Positions 26,494 through 35,631 of a stretch of DNA of 60,807 nt are shown one piece after another (within the stretch, counting starts at the first letter, position 1; each line of letters opens with the position of its first letter). The notes below the pieces were generated by a model that did not search any database, was not told where the DNA came from, and worked only from the letters and a program-made list of their open reading frames with translations. The position numbers and the translations under genes are program-made. The stretch spans positions 1 to 60,807 of the forward strand of contig JBFWNG010000020.1 of NCBI GenBank assembly GCA_050251195.1, in the 5' to 3' direction. Origin of the DNA: JBFWNG01 sp050251195. GTDB lineage: Bacteria; Bdellovibrionota_B; Oligoflexia; Oligoflexales; Oligoflexaceae.

Positions 26494-27687
26494 TTACTCG
26501 ACGATTTCAGCAACAACGCCCGCGCCAACAGTTCTACCACCTTCACGAATAGCGAAGCGGAGCTCTTTGTTCATCGCGATAGGCTGAATCAATTCAACGT
26601 CGATGTTGATGTTGTCGCCTGGCATAACCATCTCAACGTTGTCTGGCAATTTGATGTTGCCGGTAACGTCTGTAGTACGGAAATAGAACTGTGGTCTATA
26701 ACCTTTGAAGAATGGAGTGTGACGTCCACCCTCTTCTTTTGTCAAGATATACACAGAAGCCTTAAACTTCTTGTGTGGCGCCGTTGAACCCGGCTTCGCC
26801 AAAACTTGACCGCGCATAACTTCTTCACGCTTTGTACCGCGAAGAAGAACACCGACGTTGTCACCTGCGCGACCTTCGTCGAGAAGTTTTCTAAACATCT
26901 CAACACCGGTACAAATGGTTTTAGTTGTGTCTTTAAGGCCGATGATTTCCAATTCTTCACCAACTTTAACGATACCTCTTTCAACCCTACCTGTAACAAC
27001 AGTTCCCCGACCTGAGATCGAGAAAACGTCTTCGATTGGCATAAGGAACGGCTTGTCGATGTCGCGCTCAGGAAGCGGGATGTATTCGTCAAGCTTGCTA
27101 ACAAGTTCAACAACTTTCTTAACCCATGGGTCTTCTTTGTCGCCGGCTTCGAGAGCTTTAAGAGCAGAACCGCGAATAATCGGAGTTGTATCGCCAGGAA
27201 ACTGATAGGTATTGAGAAGTTCGCGAACTTCCATTTCAACCAATTCCAAAAGTTCTTCGTCGTCAACCATGTCGCACTTGTTCATGAATACAACGATGTA
27301 AGGAACACCGACTTGGCGAGCAAGAAGGATGTGCTCACGAGTTTGTGGCATCGGACCGTCAGCAGCGCTAACCACGAGAATTGCACCGTCCATCTGAGCA
27401 GCACCAGTGATCATGTTTTTTACATAGTCGGCGTGACCTGGGCAGTCAACGTGCGCGTAGTGCCGATTTGCTGATTGATACTCAACGTGTGACGTAGCGA
27501 TTGTGATACCGCGAGCTTTTTCTTCAGGCGCCTTGTCGATTTGGTCAAACGCCAAAGCCGTACCACCGTATACTTGTGACATAACTTTTGTTATTGCCGC
27601 TGTTAGAGTTGTTTTTCCATGGTCAACGTGTCCTATGGTACCAACGTTAACGTGCGGCTTACTCCGATCAAACTTTTCCTTTGCCAT
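26494..27687 (-). CDS. tuf: Elongation factor Tu
   Basis: 397 residues. P-loop GHVDHGKTT, switch-II DCPGH and NKCDMV are all conserved, as are domains II and III to the end (GAGVVAEIVE). It carries aminoacyl-tRNA to the ribosome. ATG start behind GGGAGAG. It lies downstream of four tRNA genes in the same order as the E. coli tufB operon. This is the only tuf in the window; none follows fusA. Confidence 0.98.
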   Translation of the reverse strand: MAKEKFDRSKPHVNVGTIGHVDHGKTTLTAAITKVMSQVYGGTALAFDQIDKAPEEKARGITIATSHVEYQSANRHYAHVDCPGHADYVKNMITGAAQMDGAILVVSAADGPMPQTREHILLARQVGVPYIVVFMNKCDMVDDEELLELVEMEVRELLNTYQFPGDTTPIIRGSALKALEAGDKEDPWVKKVVELVSKLDEYIPLPERDIDKPFLMPIEDVFSISGRGTVVTGRVERGIVKVGEELEIIGLKDTTKTICTGVEMFRKLLDEGRAGDNVGVLLRGTKREEVMRGQVLAKPGSTAPHKKFKASVYILTKEEGGRHTPFFKGYRPQFYFRTTDVTGNIKLPDNVEMVMPGDNINIDVELIQPIAMNKELRFAIREGGRTVGAGVVAEIVE

Positions 27688-27783
27688 TTTTCTCTCCCAC
27701 CAACGACAAAAATTTTGAAAACTTTTGAAACCTAGATCCTACTCTTAAAGAAAAAAGATTTCACCCTTTTATTAATCTATTTT

Positions 27784-27858
27784 TGGAGCCCAGAACGGGA
27801 ATCGAACCCGTGACCTCGTCCTTACCAAGGACGTGCTCTACCCCTGAGCCACCTGGGC
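27784..27858 (-). tRNA. tRNA-Thr (GGT)
   Basis: Acceptor GCCCAGG/TCTGGGC, anticodon stem-loop CGTCC-TTGGTAA-GGACG (anticodon GGT), T loop GTTCGATTC, CCA encoded. It is the last tRNA before tuf. Confidence 0.95.
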
Positions 27859-27878
27859 GCTTAGCGCGCTTAACAAAT

Positions 27879-27955
27879 TGGAGCGGGAAACGGGATTCGA
27901 ACCCGCGACCCTTAGCTTGGAAGGCTAATGCTCTAGCCAGCTGAGCTACTCCCGC
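27879..27955 (-). tRNA. tRNA-Gly (TCC)
   Basis: Acceptor GCGGGAG..., anticodon stem-loop TTAGC-CTTCCAA-GCTAA (anticodon TCC), T loop GTTCGAATC, CCA encoded. 20 bases separate it from tRNA-Thr(GGT). Confidence 0.95.
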
Positions 27956-27970
27956 TTTTGGACCAATTAG

Positions 27971-28055
27971 TGGTGGAGGGAGATGGATTCGAACCATCGT
28001 AGGCAGAGCCAGCGGATTTACAGTCCGCCCCCTTTAGCCACTCGGGCATCCCTCC
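27971..28055 (-). tRNA. tRNA-Tyr (GTA)
   Basis: 85 bases with a long variable arm. Acceptor GGAGGG..., anticodon stem-loop CGGA-CTGTAAA-TCCG (anticodon GTA), CCA encoded. It is the second tRNA of the operon. Confidence 0.95.
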
Positions 28056-28140
28056 ATACTTCTAATTCGCGAAGATCTCAATTAAAAAATTGTGAATCTT
28101 CTCAAATCAGCCTACTTACACAGCCCTATTTCAGTGAAAA

Positions 28141-28216
28141 TGGAGCTGGTGATGGGACTTGAACCCGCAACCTGCTGATTACAAGTCAGCTGCTCTACCA
28201 GTTGAGCTACACCAGC
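28141..28216 (-). tRNA. tRNA-Thr (TGT)
   Basis: Acceptor GCTGGTG/CACCAGC, anticodon stem-loop GCTGA-CTTGTAA-TCAGC (anticodon TGT), CCA encoded. First tRNA of the thr-tyr-gly-thr-tuf set. A TTGACA lies upstream on this strand (28282-28287), but no well-spaced -10 was found. Confidence 0.95.
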
Positions 28217-28320
28217 CCATCATCCACAGCACTAGGGTTTCACTGCGAATAGACGCCAAATTAATCGTATAATCATGAAAGTGTCAAGCAAAAGTGCAAA
28301 GAATATAGAAGATTGTCGCT

Positions 28321-29064
28321 CTAATAGAGTTCGCAAAAATAGTGGAGAAAAATGCCGGCGGCGACGGACACATTGAGGGATTCCAGCTTCTGCTTTCCGC
28401 TGAAAATTGTTGCCCGAAAATCACATTCCTTGAGGAGGCCTTGGCTAAGCCCTTTCTCTTCTGATCCCATAAGCACAACGACTCGATCCAGTTTCTTGGG
28501 AATTTTTTCAAAACTTTCGGAGTCGACATGTGTACCGACGATCCAATAGCCCTGCTTCTTCAGTTCACGCACAACTCGTCCTAGATTAGTGACCGCCCAC
28601 AACGAGGTGCGGGAAAAGCCTCCCTGCGACACCTTTACGCTCGCAGGAGAGAGCAAAACTTGACGATCCTTGGGCGCGATAACGTCCGTCACGCCAAAAA
28701 AAGCGCACGTTCTCACTATCGCGCCTAAGTTGTGCGGATCCATAACATGGTCCAGCGCAACAATAATCGAAGGAGTTCTTGTCTTAATGGCGACAAAAAA
28801 GTCGTCTTCAGCTTTCGCCTCAAGACGAACATAAGCACAAATGCTATTTTCCGCCACGTCCTCAATGACGCTCAGTTTTATATTCGTGACGGCCTTTACG
28901 TCAATTTTGAGCTGAGCAATGATCGTGGGATTGCAGACAATTTTCTCGATTCGCTCGGGACAATTGGCCACATATTCTTTGATCGAAGCCCAACCGACCA
29001 CAGCAAAAATACCGTCGGCTTTGCTTTGCTTCTGTTCTCTATTTCTTGACGACGGAGGTCTCAT
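28321..29064 (-). CDS. rlmB: 23S rRNA (guanosine-2'-O-)-methyltransferase RlmB-like
   Basis: 247 residues of the SpoU (trefoil-knot) family. An N-terminal RNA-binding substrate domain is followed by the three family motifs: DPHNLGAIVRTC, VLMGSEEKGLS and SLNVSVAAGIFLHYF. RlmB methylates G2251 in the 23S peptidyl-transferase region. The assignment to RlmB rather than another SpoU methyltransferase rests on length and the N-terminal domain. ATG start. It lies 12 bases after the DUF4388 gene and ends about 100 bases before the tRNA operon. Confidence 0.85.
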   Translation of the reverse strand: MRPPSSRNREQKQSKADGIFAVVGWASIKEYVANCPERIEKIVCNPTIIAQLKIDVKAVTNIKLSVIEDVAENSICAYVRLEAKAEDDFFVAIKTRTPSIIVALDHVMDPHNLGAIVRTCAFFGVTDVIAPKDRQVLLSPASVKVSQGGFSRTSLWAVTNLGRVVRELKKQGYWIVGTHVDSESFEKIPKKLDRVVVLMGSEEKGLSQGLLKECDFRATIFSGKQKLESLNVSVAAGIFLHYFCELY

Positions 29065-29076
29065 AAAAACGTCTTT

Positions 29077-30318
29077 TCACCGTACGAGATCATTAAAACG
29101 GCCTTGGAGGTCTTTGGCTTTAATCATCGGCAAAAAGTCGAAAGCCAGCTGTTGTAAAAACATGATGAGACTGTCCAGGCAAAACACGACGTTGTTAATT
29201 TGCTTCCGATTCTCGATGCAATCAAAGAAAATATATTGCGCCGACTCGGGAGTGATATCGCCCGTACTGTCGAGCTGCAGCATCATGTTGTCAAAATTTC
29301 TTGACTCATCAACAAAGTAAATGAGGTCAGCAACGGGAAACGTCGTCTTTTCTTCCTCAAAGGCTTTTGTCGCAGACTTCAACAGTATCTTGTAGGCGTC
29401 GATCTTTCCCTTAACCTGGCTCAACCCCATTCCATAATCCAATTGCGGAGCAGCCTCCAATTCTAAGCTAACCAGCCTGCGGTAATAGAGACGGAACAAT
29501 TCGAGCAAGGTGTTTGTCTTCTGAAGTTTCGACTTTTCAACGAACTCCGCTATCGTCTTGCTGTTGCGAACGAGCTGAACGATATCGCCTTCGAAAGTGC
29601 CCGGCAGAGGCTCGTGCCAAGTTTTCTGACCTTCACGAAGCTTTATGGCGCCCCCTAACTTCAGCCGGTTCTGGAACATTCTAAACATTCTACCCAAACT
29701 GGACACCGTTTCTAATAAGACTTCCGGCCCCTCAGGAAAGATAACGTAGCTGTGAAGAGGTACTTCGCCGCTTTGAATTTGAATGTAAACGCTATCGGGC
29801 AGAAAAATTGATTGAACTATTTCTTTTACCTGGAGCTTGAGAGCGTTCCAGAGGTCATACGAGGAGAAAATATCGCTGTCGAGCAAGACCTTTCCGAATT
29901 TCTTGTCGCGCGTTACTTGAACGGCCGATTGAGTCATTTGGTCGATTTGGATGAGACCGAGTCGATAAATAACTTCCCCCAGACGATCATCTATCAGATT
30001 GGATCGCGCAAAAACGATTTTGCCGTTGTGAAGGTGGACACGCTTGCAACCAAACCCAGTTTCGACCGAAACAACGCCGGTAAAACCTCTCTTAATGAGA
30101 CCGAGAAACAACGACGCAGCAACGTCGCTGTCAACCTTTAGGTAACCGTCATTGCAGTCTTCCATAAGCGACTGAGATTTCTTTGACGTCAAATGAATGC
30201 GATGGGCGTTAGCTTCTAGAACTACCCATTGCCCGTCGCCTAAGCCGCTAGGGAAGTCCAGTCCGTCAATTACCAGTTTCTTCGCCGTGAGTTCCGCACT
30301 TACCGATTTCTTGTCCAT
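29077..30318 (-). CDS. DUF4388 (PATAN-like) protein
   Basis: 413 residues, soluble. The part about 75-200 has the DUF4388 pattern: GFTGVVSVETGFGCKRVHLHNGKIVFARSN, then DDRLGEVIYRLGLI, the fold found in delta-proteobacterial regulators. The C-terminal half is helical and unassigned. Such domains mediate protein contacts in signalling; no enzymatic residues are seen. It is five bases downstream of the sigma-54 activator gene and probably belongs to the same operon and pathway. Confidence 0.7.
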   Translation of the reverse strand: MDKKSVSAELTAKKLVIDGLDFPSGLGDGQWVVLEANAHRIHLTSKKSQSLMEDCNDGYLKVDSDVAASLFLGLIKRGFTGVVSVETGFGCKRVHLHNGKIVFARSNLIDDRLGEVIYRLGLIQIDQMTQSAVQVTRDKKFGKVLLDSDIFSSYDLWNALKLQVKEIVQSIFLPDSVYIQIQSGEVPLHSYVIFPEGPEVLLETVSSLGRMFRMFQNRLKLGGAIKLREGQKTWHEPLPGTFEGDIVQLVRNSKTIAEFVEKSKLQKTNTLLELFRLYYRRLVSLELEAAPQLDYGMGLSQVKGKIDAYKILLKSATKAFEEEKTTFPVADLIYFVDESRNFDNMMLQLDSTGDITPESAQYIFFDCIENRKQINNVVFCLDSLIMFLQQLAFDFLPMIKAKDLQGRFNDLVR

Positions 30319-30323
30319 GCCAG

Positions 30324-31685
30324 CTATCCCTTCAGTCTTTTCAAGTCTATGTCAAACGATTTGAGTTTTCTGTGTAAGTTGCTTCTCTCGATACCGATCG
30401 CCTCAGCGGTTTTTGAAATATTCCATTGATGCTCTTCCAGCTTATCCAAAATGAACGCTTTCTCAAAGTCCGTTCGCGCTTCTTTTAGCGAAGTCGTATC
30501 CTTGATCATATATTGCTGGGTTTTGTCGTGAGCAATTGGAACTTGGTTTCTCAGATCGGTTGCCGTGATCTCATTGCCGCTAACGATGATGCAAAGGCGT
30601 TCAAGTAGGTTTTTCAATTCGCGCACGTTGCCGGGCCACGAATAACTCAGCATATCTTCTTCGCAATCACTGCTCAGGATCTTAACTGGCTCCCCGAGCT
30701 CCGAAGCGTTGACGTCCAAAAAGAACTTGGCCAAAGGCACTATGTCCTCTTTGCGTTCGCGAAGGGACGCAATATGAAACGGAATCACATTCAGACGATA
30801 GTAAAGGTCTTCCCTAAATTTGCCCTGGTCGATGAGTTCCTTAAGATTCTTGTTTGTCGCAGCCACAACCCGAACGTCAACGGCGATTGTATCGACTCCA
30901 CCTACTCGTTCAAAGGTTTGCTCTTGCAAAATTCTCAAGATCTTCGCCTGAGTCTTGAGCGACATGTCTCCTATCTCGTCGAGAAATAATGTCCCGTTGT
31001 GCGCCATCTCAAAGCGCCCCATCTTGTCGCTGACAGCGCCCGTGAACGCGCCTTTGACATGCCCAAAAAGCTCGCTTTCGATCAGGTCATCGGGAATGGC
31101 GGCACAGTTGACCGCAACAAAGGGCTTCATGGCCCGGGTGCTGTTCACATGGATATTTCTAGCCACCACTTCCTTGCCTGTACCGTTTTCTCCCGTTATC
31201 AATACCCAGGCGTTCTTGGGGGCAATCACCTTTATCTGTTGCTTGATCTCGGCTATCGCCTTGGAGTTGCCAATGATTTGATAGTTCCCAGTTTTGTGTT
31301 TTGCCGCAGAACCTGACGCCTTCATGGCTTTGGCATGATCGAGAAGCGGCAAGATCTTATCCAATGACAAGGGCTTCTCGATAAAGTCAAACGCCCCTAA
31401 TTTGGTTGCCTTAACCGCGGTCTCGATCGTGCCGTGCCCGCTCATAATGATAATCGGGATATCGGAATCTATTTCTTTCATTTTTTGCAACGTCGCTATA
31501 CCGTCCATCACCGACATCCAAACATCGAGAAAAACAATATCAGGCCTATCCTTGAAGTAGCGGGTCAGGCCTTCCTTCCCATTTTTCGCCAATATCGGAC
31601 GCCACCCTTCGTCTGCAATGACCGCAGCCAGCGTGTCTCGAATGCTTTTTTCATCGTCGACGATGAGGACCGTTAATTTGTCCAT
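30324..31685 (-). CDS. NtrC-family sigma-54-dependent response regulator
   Basis: 453 residues. Receiver domain with acidic pocket (D10, D11) and phospho-acceptor D54 (VFLDVWMS). AAA+ domain with Walker A GENGTGKE, the sigma-54 contact loop GAFTGA and ATP-sensing arginines. Fis-type helix-turn-helix at the C terminus (NISKTAEAIGIERSNLHRKLK). It activates sigma-54 promoters when phosphorylated. It starts nine bases after the NtrY-type kinase gene, its likely partner. A near-consensus sigma-54 promoter lies in this window at 36476-36492, a plausible but unproven target. Confidence 0.93.
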   Translation of the reverse strand: MDKLTVLIVDDEKSIRDTLAAVIADEGWRPILAKNGKEGLTRYFKDRPDIVFLDVWMSVMDGIATLQKMKEIDSDIPIIIMSGHGTIETAVKATKLGAFDFIEKPLSLDKILPLLDHAKAMKASGSAAKHKTGNYQIIGNSKAIAEIKQQIKVIAPKNAWVLITGENGTGKEVVARNIHVNSTRAMKPFVAVNCAAIPDDLIESELFGHVKGAFTGAVSDKMGRFEMAHNGTLFLDEIGDMSLKTQAKILRILQEQTFERVGGVDTIAVDVRVVAATNKNLKELIDQGKFREDLYYRLNVIPFHIASLRERKEDIVPLAKFFLDVNASELGEPVKILSSDCEEDMLSYSWPGNVRELKNLLERLCIIVSGNEITATDLRNQVPIAHDKTQQYMIKDTTSLKEARTDFEKAFILDKLEEHQWNISKTAEAIGIERSNLHRKLKSFDIDLKRLKG

Positions 31686-31694
31686 TGAAGATTC

Positions 31695-34004
31695 TTATCC
31701 TTGTATCGTGAGAGAATCGCTTTTGCGGCTCTCCGCAAATCTTTCTTCTCCCAATGGTAACTCAATTACTATAATCGCTCCAGCGCCCTCTTCGCCACCT
31801 ATACGCAAGTATCCACCGTGGTCGTTAATAATCTGACTCACAATCGCCAGACCCAAACCGGTACCATCGGATTTTGTGGAAAAATAAGGCTCTATGACAC
31901 GTTGTCGCATCTTCTCTGGAATGCCGACGCCGTTGTCCTTGATCTCAACTCGCACGGTGTTATAGCTCTCGAGATAGATGGTATGGAAGGAAATAAGTCC
32001 TTCCTTACGATGCCCGGTGATCGCGGCAATAGCATTCGTTATGACGTTTCTAAAGACCCGGCTCATTTGCTCTCTGTCCATGGGAACCATAGGGAGACCT
32101 GCCTGAAGGTCGTCCAGACGGAACTCAATTTGCGGATAACTCATACTGTAGGTCCGCACGATTTCGGCGATAACTTCATTGAGATTCTCAGTTTTTTTCT
32201 TGATCGACGGGAGTCTCGAAAATTTAGAGAACTCGTTTACTAAGTCTCGAAGGCCGTCAACCTCCAAGATGATAGTTTCAATCGCGGATTCGAAAACCTT
32301 CTTTTCCTCTCCGTCAAAATGATCGCCAAATCTTCGCAACAACCTCTGCGCACTCAGCTTAATGGGCGTGATTGGATTCTTGATCTCATGAGCCACACGC
32401 CGCGCAACCTCTCTCCATGCAACCATTCTCTGAACTTTAACCTTTTCACTCGCATCGTCAAAAACGATAACGACACCCAAGTTGGTGCTGTTCTCATCGA
32501 GAATTCTGCTCACGTCCACCAACAGTGTCAGGTTTTCGCCACCATGCTCAAAGACAATTTCTAGATTAAACGAACTGGTGATGCGCATTCGCTCGGCGAT
32601 CGGTTTCCAGAAAACCTCGTTAAGATATTCCCCAACCGCCGATTCGACCCCCTGCCCGATGGCCTCGCTCGCGTTAATTCCCAGGAGCCGTTCCGCAGAA
32701 TCGTTGACGGAGGCCACTTGCCCGTTCGAATCTATGGACATAACGCCTGCGGAGATGTTCTGAAGCACGACCTCCCAGTATTTTTTTCGCCGTTCTAATT
32801 CCTCATTGGTATTCTTAAGCTCGTCGGTAAACCTTTTAACTTTCTGCTGATTGACCTTTAAGTCCTTGGTCATCCTGTTAAAGGATCTAACGAGTTGGCC
32901 CGTTTCGTCGTCAGTCTCAACGAAGAGTTCAATGTCATAGTTGCCAAGCGCAACTTCCCTTGTTGCCACCGCAAGGCTCTGGATGGGACCGACTATGCCC
33001 CGGGCAACGTAAAACCCCAACCAAGTCGCAGAGAAAACGATGATAAGCACCATGACGAGCAAAAGAATTGTGTAGCTCGCACGGATGAGCTGCGCCCCAG
33101 GTTTCAGACCCGCAAAATCCGCCAGAATGGATTCCACGCCTTGGATGATCTGAGTTTCGAATCGTTCTTCGGCGACTATAACCCCTATGAGCTTGTGAGA
33201 CCTGTTGTAGATCGGAGCTGCCGCGCGAACGACGTCTCGACCTCCTTCGACGTCAACCGCACCGCGAGACATCATCCCAACGTTTTTTCTAAACCGGTCG
33301 ATCGCTCCCAATGTGAAGTAACCGATAGAGGAATGATTTACTTCTTCAGACTCAGATTCCGTTTCATTTTTCCATACGAGACTACCCGATAGGTCAAAAA
33401 CTTTGACCGAATCGAGTCGGTATTCGGTATCAAATCCTTCAAGTCTAGACGCGTCTAGAAGATCTCCTCCCAGTTCGGGCGGGAATTCTTTGATCTGAAG
33501 ACGCTGCAAAGCAATTCTAACGAGACTTTCGAGTCGGCGCTTATCTCTTTTGTAAACCAGAGCACCTGCTTCTCTAGTCTTGTGCATAGTGTCTTCAACT
33601 CTCGAAGAAAACCAGGTTTCAAAACTTTCCGTTAGAAATCGAGACGAAATGTAAAACATCAGAGCCGTTGGAGCGACAGCGAAGAATACGAGCGCCACCA
33701 CGAGTTTTGTTCTAACCTTTGACCCGATTACGCCCCGGCGTCGGTCAATCACAAGCTTGATGACGTTCCGAAAGATGAGAAAACTAAGAACAAGAATCAG
33801 GATCACGTTGACGTTAATGAGGCCAAAGTAAATGACAGAGGTAAAAAAATCCTTGTTTTCCGACAGACGACTGCTTAGCCGAAACAGGTTGACTTCGAGA
33901 TGCATCGTCGCAAGCAGGATCAGCGAAATTATGATTATCGAGCTGACCTCGAAAAATCGCCGTCGACTCGACATGGGTGAGTATTTGCTGATTTTATTTT
34001 TCAA
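31695..34004 (-). CDS. NtrY-like membrane histidine kinase
   Basis: 769 residues. Three N-terminal membrane helices (about 15-120), a periplasmic segment of about 180 residues, a fourth helix (about 300-325), HAMP, coiled coil, PAS domain (about 420-530), HisKA (ARRVAHEIKNPITPIKLS) and HATPase with DNGVGIPEKM and GTGLGLAIV. The layout matches NtrY of the nitrogen-responsive NtrYX pair. The TTG start at 34004 has GAAGAAG before it and overlaps the preceding gene by 11 bases. The signal sensed is not evident. Confidence 0.9.
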   Translation of the reverse strand: MKNKISKYSPMSSRRRFFEVSSIIIISLILLATMHLEVNLFRLSSRLSENKDFFTSVIYFGLINVNVILILVLSFLIFRNVIKLVIDRRRGVIGSKVRTKLVVALVFFAVAPTALMFYISSRFLTESFETWFSSRVEDTMHKTREAGALVYKRDKRRLESLVRIALQRLQIKEFPPELGGDLLDASRLEGFDTEYRLDSVKVFDLSGSLVWKNETESESEEVNHSSIGYFTLGAIDRFRKNVGMMSRGAVDVEGGRDVVRAAAPIYNRSHKLIGVIVAEERFETQIIQGVESILADFAGLKPGAQLIRASYTILLLVMVLIIVFSATWLGFYVARGIVGPIQSLAVATREVALGNYDIELFVETDDETGQLVRSFNRMTKDLKVNQQKVKRFTDELKNTNEELERRKKYWEVVLQNISAGVMSIDSNGQVASVNDSAERLLGINASEAIGQGVESAVGEYLNEVFWKPIAERMRITSSFNLEIVFEHGGENLTLLVDVSRILDENSTNLGVVIVFDDASEKVKVQRMVAWREVARRVAHEIKNPITPIKLSAQRLLRRFGDHFDGEEKKVFESAIETIILEVDGLRDLVNEFSKFSRLPSIKKKTENLNEVIAEIVRTYSMSYPQIEFRLDDLQAGLPMVPMDREQMSRVFRNVITNAIAAITGHRKEGLISFHTIYLESYNTVRVEIKDNGVGIPEKMRQRVIEPYFSTKSDGTGLGLAIVSQIINDHGGYLRIGGEEGAGAIIVIELPLGEERFAESRKSDSLTIQG

Positions 34005-34650
34005 TCTTTTCTTCTTCTAAGATTCCCAAAGGAACGCTAGCAAAAATATTGTCATTACGTAGAAACCTTATTTCGTACCCGTACTGTTTACGGTCCTTTC
34101 CCGTTGTTCTCGGCACGATCTGAAAACGCAAATCCTTGGCCAAAATGGGTAGATTCGTTTCTACTCGATCCACTTTCACCATGTCGGCGCCCGCAACTTT
34201 AATCGGCTCGTTGTCGTGCACGATCTTCTCTTTCCCGTTTACCTTGATGACAGCATATTTAAGGACGGGCTGTGCAATTTGAATAAAAACTTCGCCAATC
34301 TGTCCAGATTTGTCCCCAATCTTAATCGCAAAAGTTTCGCCGTCGCCTTTAACTGACCATTTCTTAGTGAGATCTTTGTCCGATCGAATAACTAAATTGC
34401 GATCGTCATTGGGATTCGCGTTGCGTCCAGGGAACCCGATGAAATTTACTTCTGTTAACGACGATTCGGGAGCGTTGTAAAGGGAGACAGAACGAATCTT
34501 TATTGTATCGCCTTTGACGACTCCAATTTTCTCGTTGTTCCTAATTTCCGACGGCTCGCCGTTGACCTCTACGGTGACGATGTTTACTTTCCCCGGCGCT
34601 GGCTTCCCTAAGGCCGTGGTAGCAAGCAGTACAGCTAGAAAACGAAACAC
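33994..34650 (-). CDS. Exported protein of unknown function upstream of NtrY-like kinase
   Basis: 218 residues. The start is GTG 34650 behind GGGGGAAAA. A short signal peptide (MFRFLAVLLATTALG) is followed by a beta-rich, repeat-like chain: VNIVTVEVNGEPSEIRNNEKI and YAVIKVNGKEKIVHDNEPI are similar, suggesting two related domains of about 90 residues. It overlaps the kinase gene by 11 bases, so the two are coupled. It could be a periplasmic ligand-binding partner for the kinase sensor; this is inference. Confidence 0.65.
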   Translation of the reverse strand: MFRFLAVLLATTALGKPAPGKVNIVTVEVNGEPSEIRNNEKIGVVKGDTIKIRSVSLYNAPESSLTEVNFIGFPGRNANPNDDRNLVIRSDKDLTKKWSVKGDGETFAIKIGDKSGQIGEVFIQIAQPVLKYAVIKVNGKEKIVHDNEPIKVAGADMVKVDRVETNLPILAKDLRFQIVPRTTGKDRKQYGYEIRFLRNDNIFASVPLGILEEEKIEK

Positions 34651-34728
34651 TTTTCCCCCAAAGAATGGTGTACAGAACGATAAATTTAAAATAATATGAA
34701 TTACTTAAAATAAAAAGGCGGAGTTTGT

Positions 34729-35631
34729 CTGTTAACGAGCTTCGATCAAACAACGGTTGATCAATTTGCTAACGTTCTAAAAGAAAAGGGGAAACAACCC
34801 CCTACGATCGAGTCGTACTGCCGCGACGTTAAGAACTTCTTTGCGTTTCTTAATCAAAAGAGAGGCTCCCTTCAAACCTTTAGCGCTCAGAACCTTGTAG
34901 AATTTCAAGAACATCTCCTCCACATTCAGGGCGAAAGAGAAAATTCCGTCCGACGCAAGGTCATAGGCGTAAGACAGTTTTTCCGCTTCTTGAAAGACAG
35001 TCAAGTCATTGAATCTTCTCCGTTCGACGATGTGCCCATTCCAGAGCGCCAAGAACTGGTTCCCCAAGATATTTCAAGCGACAAAATCGACGAAATGCTC
35101 GGATTGTCGAACTCTAAGAAATTTAAGGACTGCCGCAATTCAGCCATTGTCTGTCTCTTAGCGTTCGAAGGATTAAAGGCGCACGAAATAATAAACATCG
35201 GCTGGCAAAACTTTTATTCGACATCCGACGGCGCCGCCTTTCTCTCCGTAGAAGGCTTACGCAGTCGCAGCATCGCGCTGAGCGAAAAGACCATCCGGTA
35301 TTTGCGCAGTTATCGGAAGGCTTTCGATGACCTCGTGACCGAAAGACAGCTGAAAAACATGAAAACGATGTTTGTCGCCTTTCAAGGAAGAGACGAAGCA
35401 AATGTACTTCCCACTATGACCAGGCACGGGCTCAAGTTCATCGTTTACGAGGTCGGGGAAAAAGCAGAAATTCAGCGACTCAACACGGAAACATTGCGCC
35501 ATTACGCGATAAAACATTTAATCTCGCGGGGATTCGGAGCCGAAGAAATCATGTCACATTTGGGCTTGCGGCGTATAGGCAACATCGCAAAGCATCTTCA
35601 CAAAGAGCTCAATAAGAAAAATGAGCGATGA
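34729..35631 (+). CDS. XerC/D-like tyrosine recombinase, catalytically degenerate
   Basis: A frame of about 300 codons with the Xer layout. N-terminal SAM-like DNA-binding domain (TIESYCRDVKNFFAFL, RRKVIGVRQFFRFL) and C-terminal catalytic fold (ETLRHYAIKHLISRG, MSHLGLRR). Most active-site residues differ from XerD: the first Arg is Lys (GLKAHE), the His before LRH is Glu, LGH is LGL, and no Tyr follows. Only the Arg of LRH is kept. No ATG, GTG or TTG lies before the N-terminal domain; a CTG at 34729 has AGGCGGAG five bases upstream and may be the start. The alternative TTG at 34990 would drop the first domain. It overlaps tadA by 11 bases. Probably a DNA-binding or structural protein rather than a recombinase. 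Confidence 0.68.
   Translation: MLTSFDQTTVDQFANVLKEKGKQPPTIESYCRDVKNFFAFLNQKRGSLQTFSAQNLVEFQEHLLHIQGERENSVRRKVIGVRQFFRFLKDSQVIESSPFDDVPIPERQELVPQDISSDKIDEMLGLSNSKKFKDCRNSAIVCLLAFEGLKAHEIINIGWQNFYSTSDGAAFLSVEGLRSRSIALSEKTIRYLRSYRKAFDDLVTERQLKNMKTMFVAFQGRDEANVLPTMTRHGLKFIVYEVGEKAEIQRLNTETLRHYAIKHLISRGFGAEEIMSHLGLRRIGNIAKHLHKELNKKNER

Noticed and set aside
28269..28274. TATAAT on the plus strand near the tRNA operon
   Set aside because: It points away from the tRNA genes into rlmB from the wrong side and has no -35 at a suitable distance.
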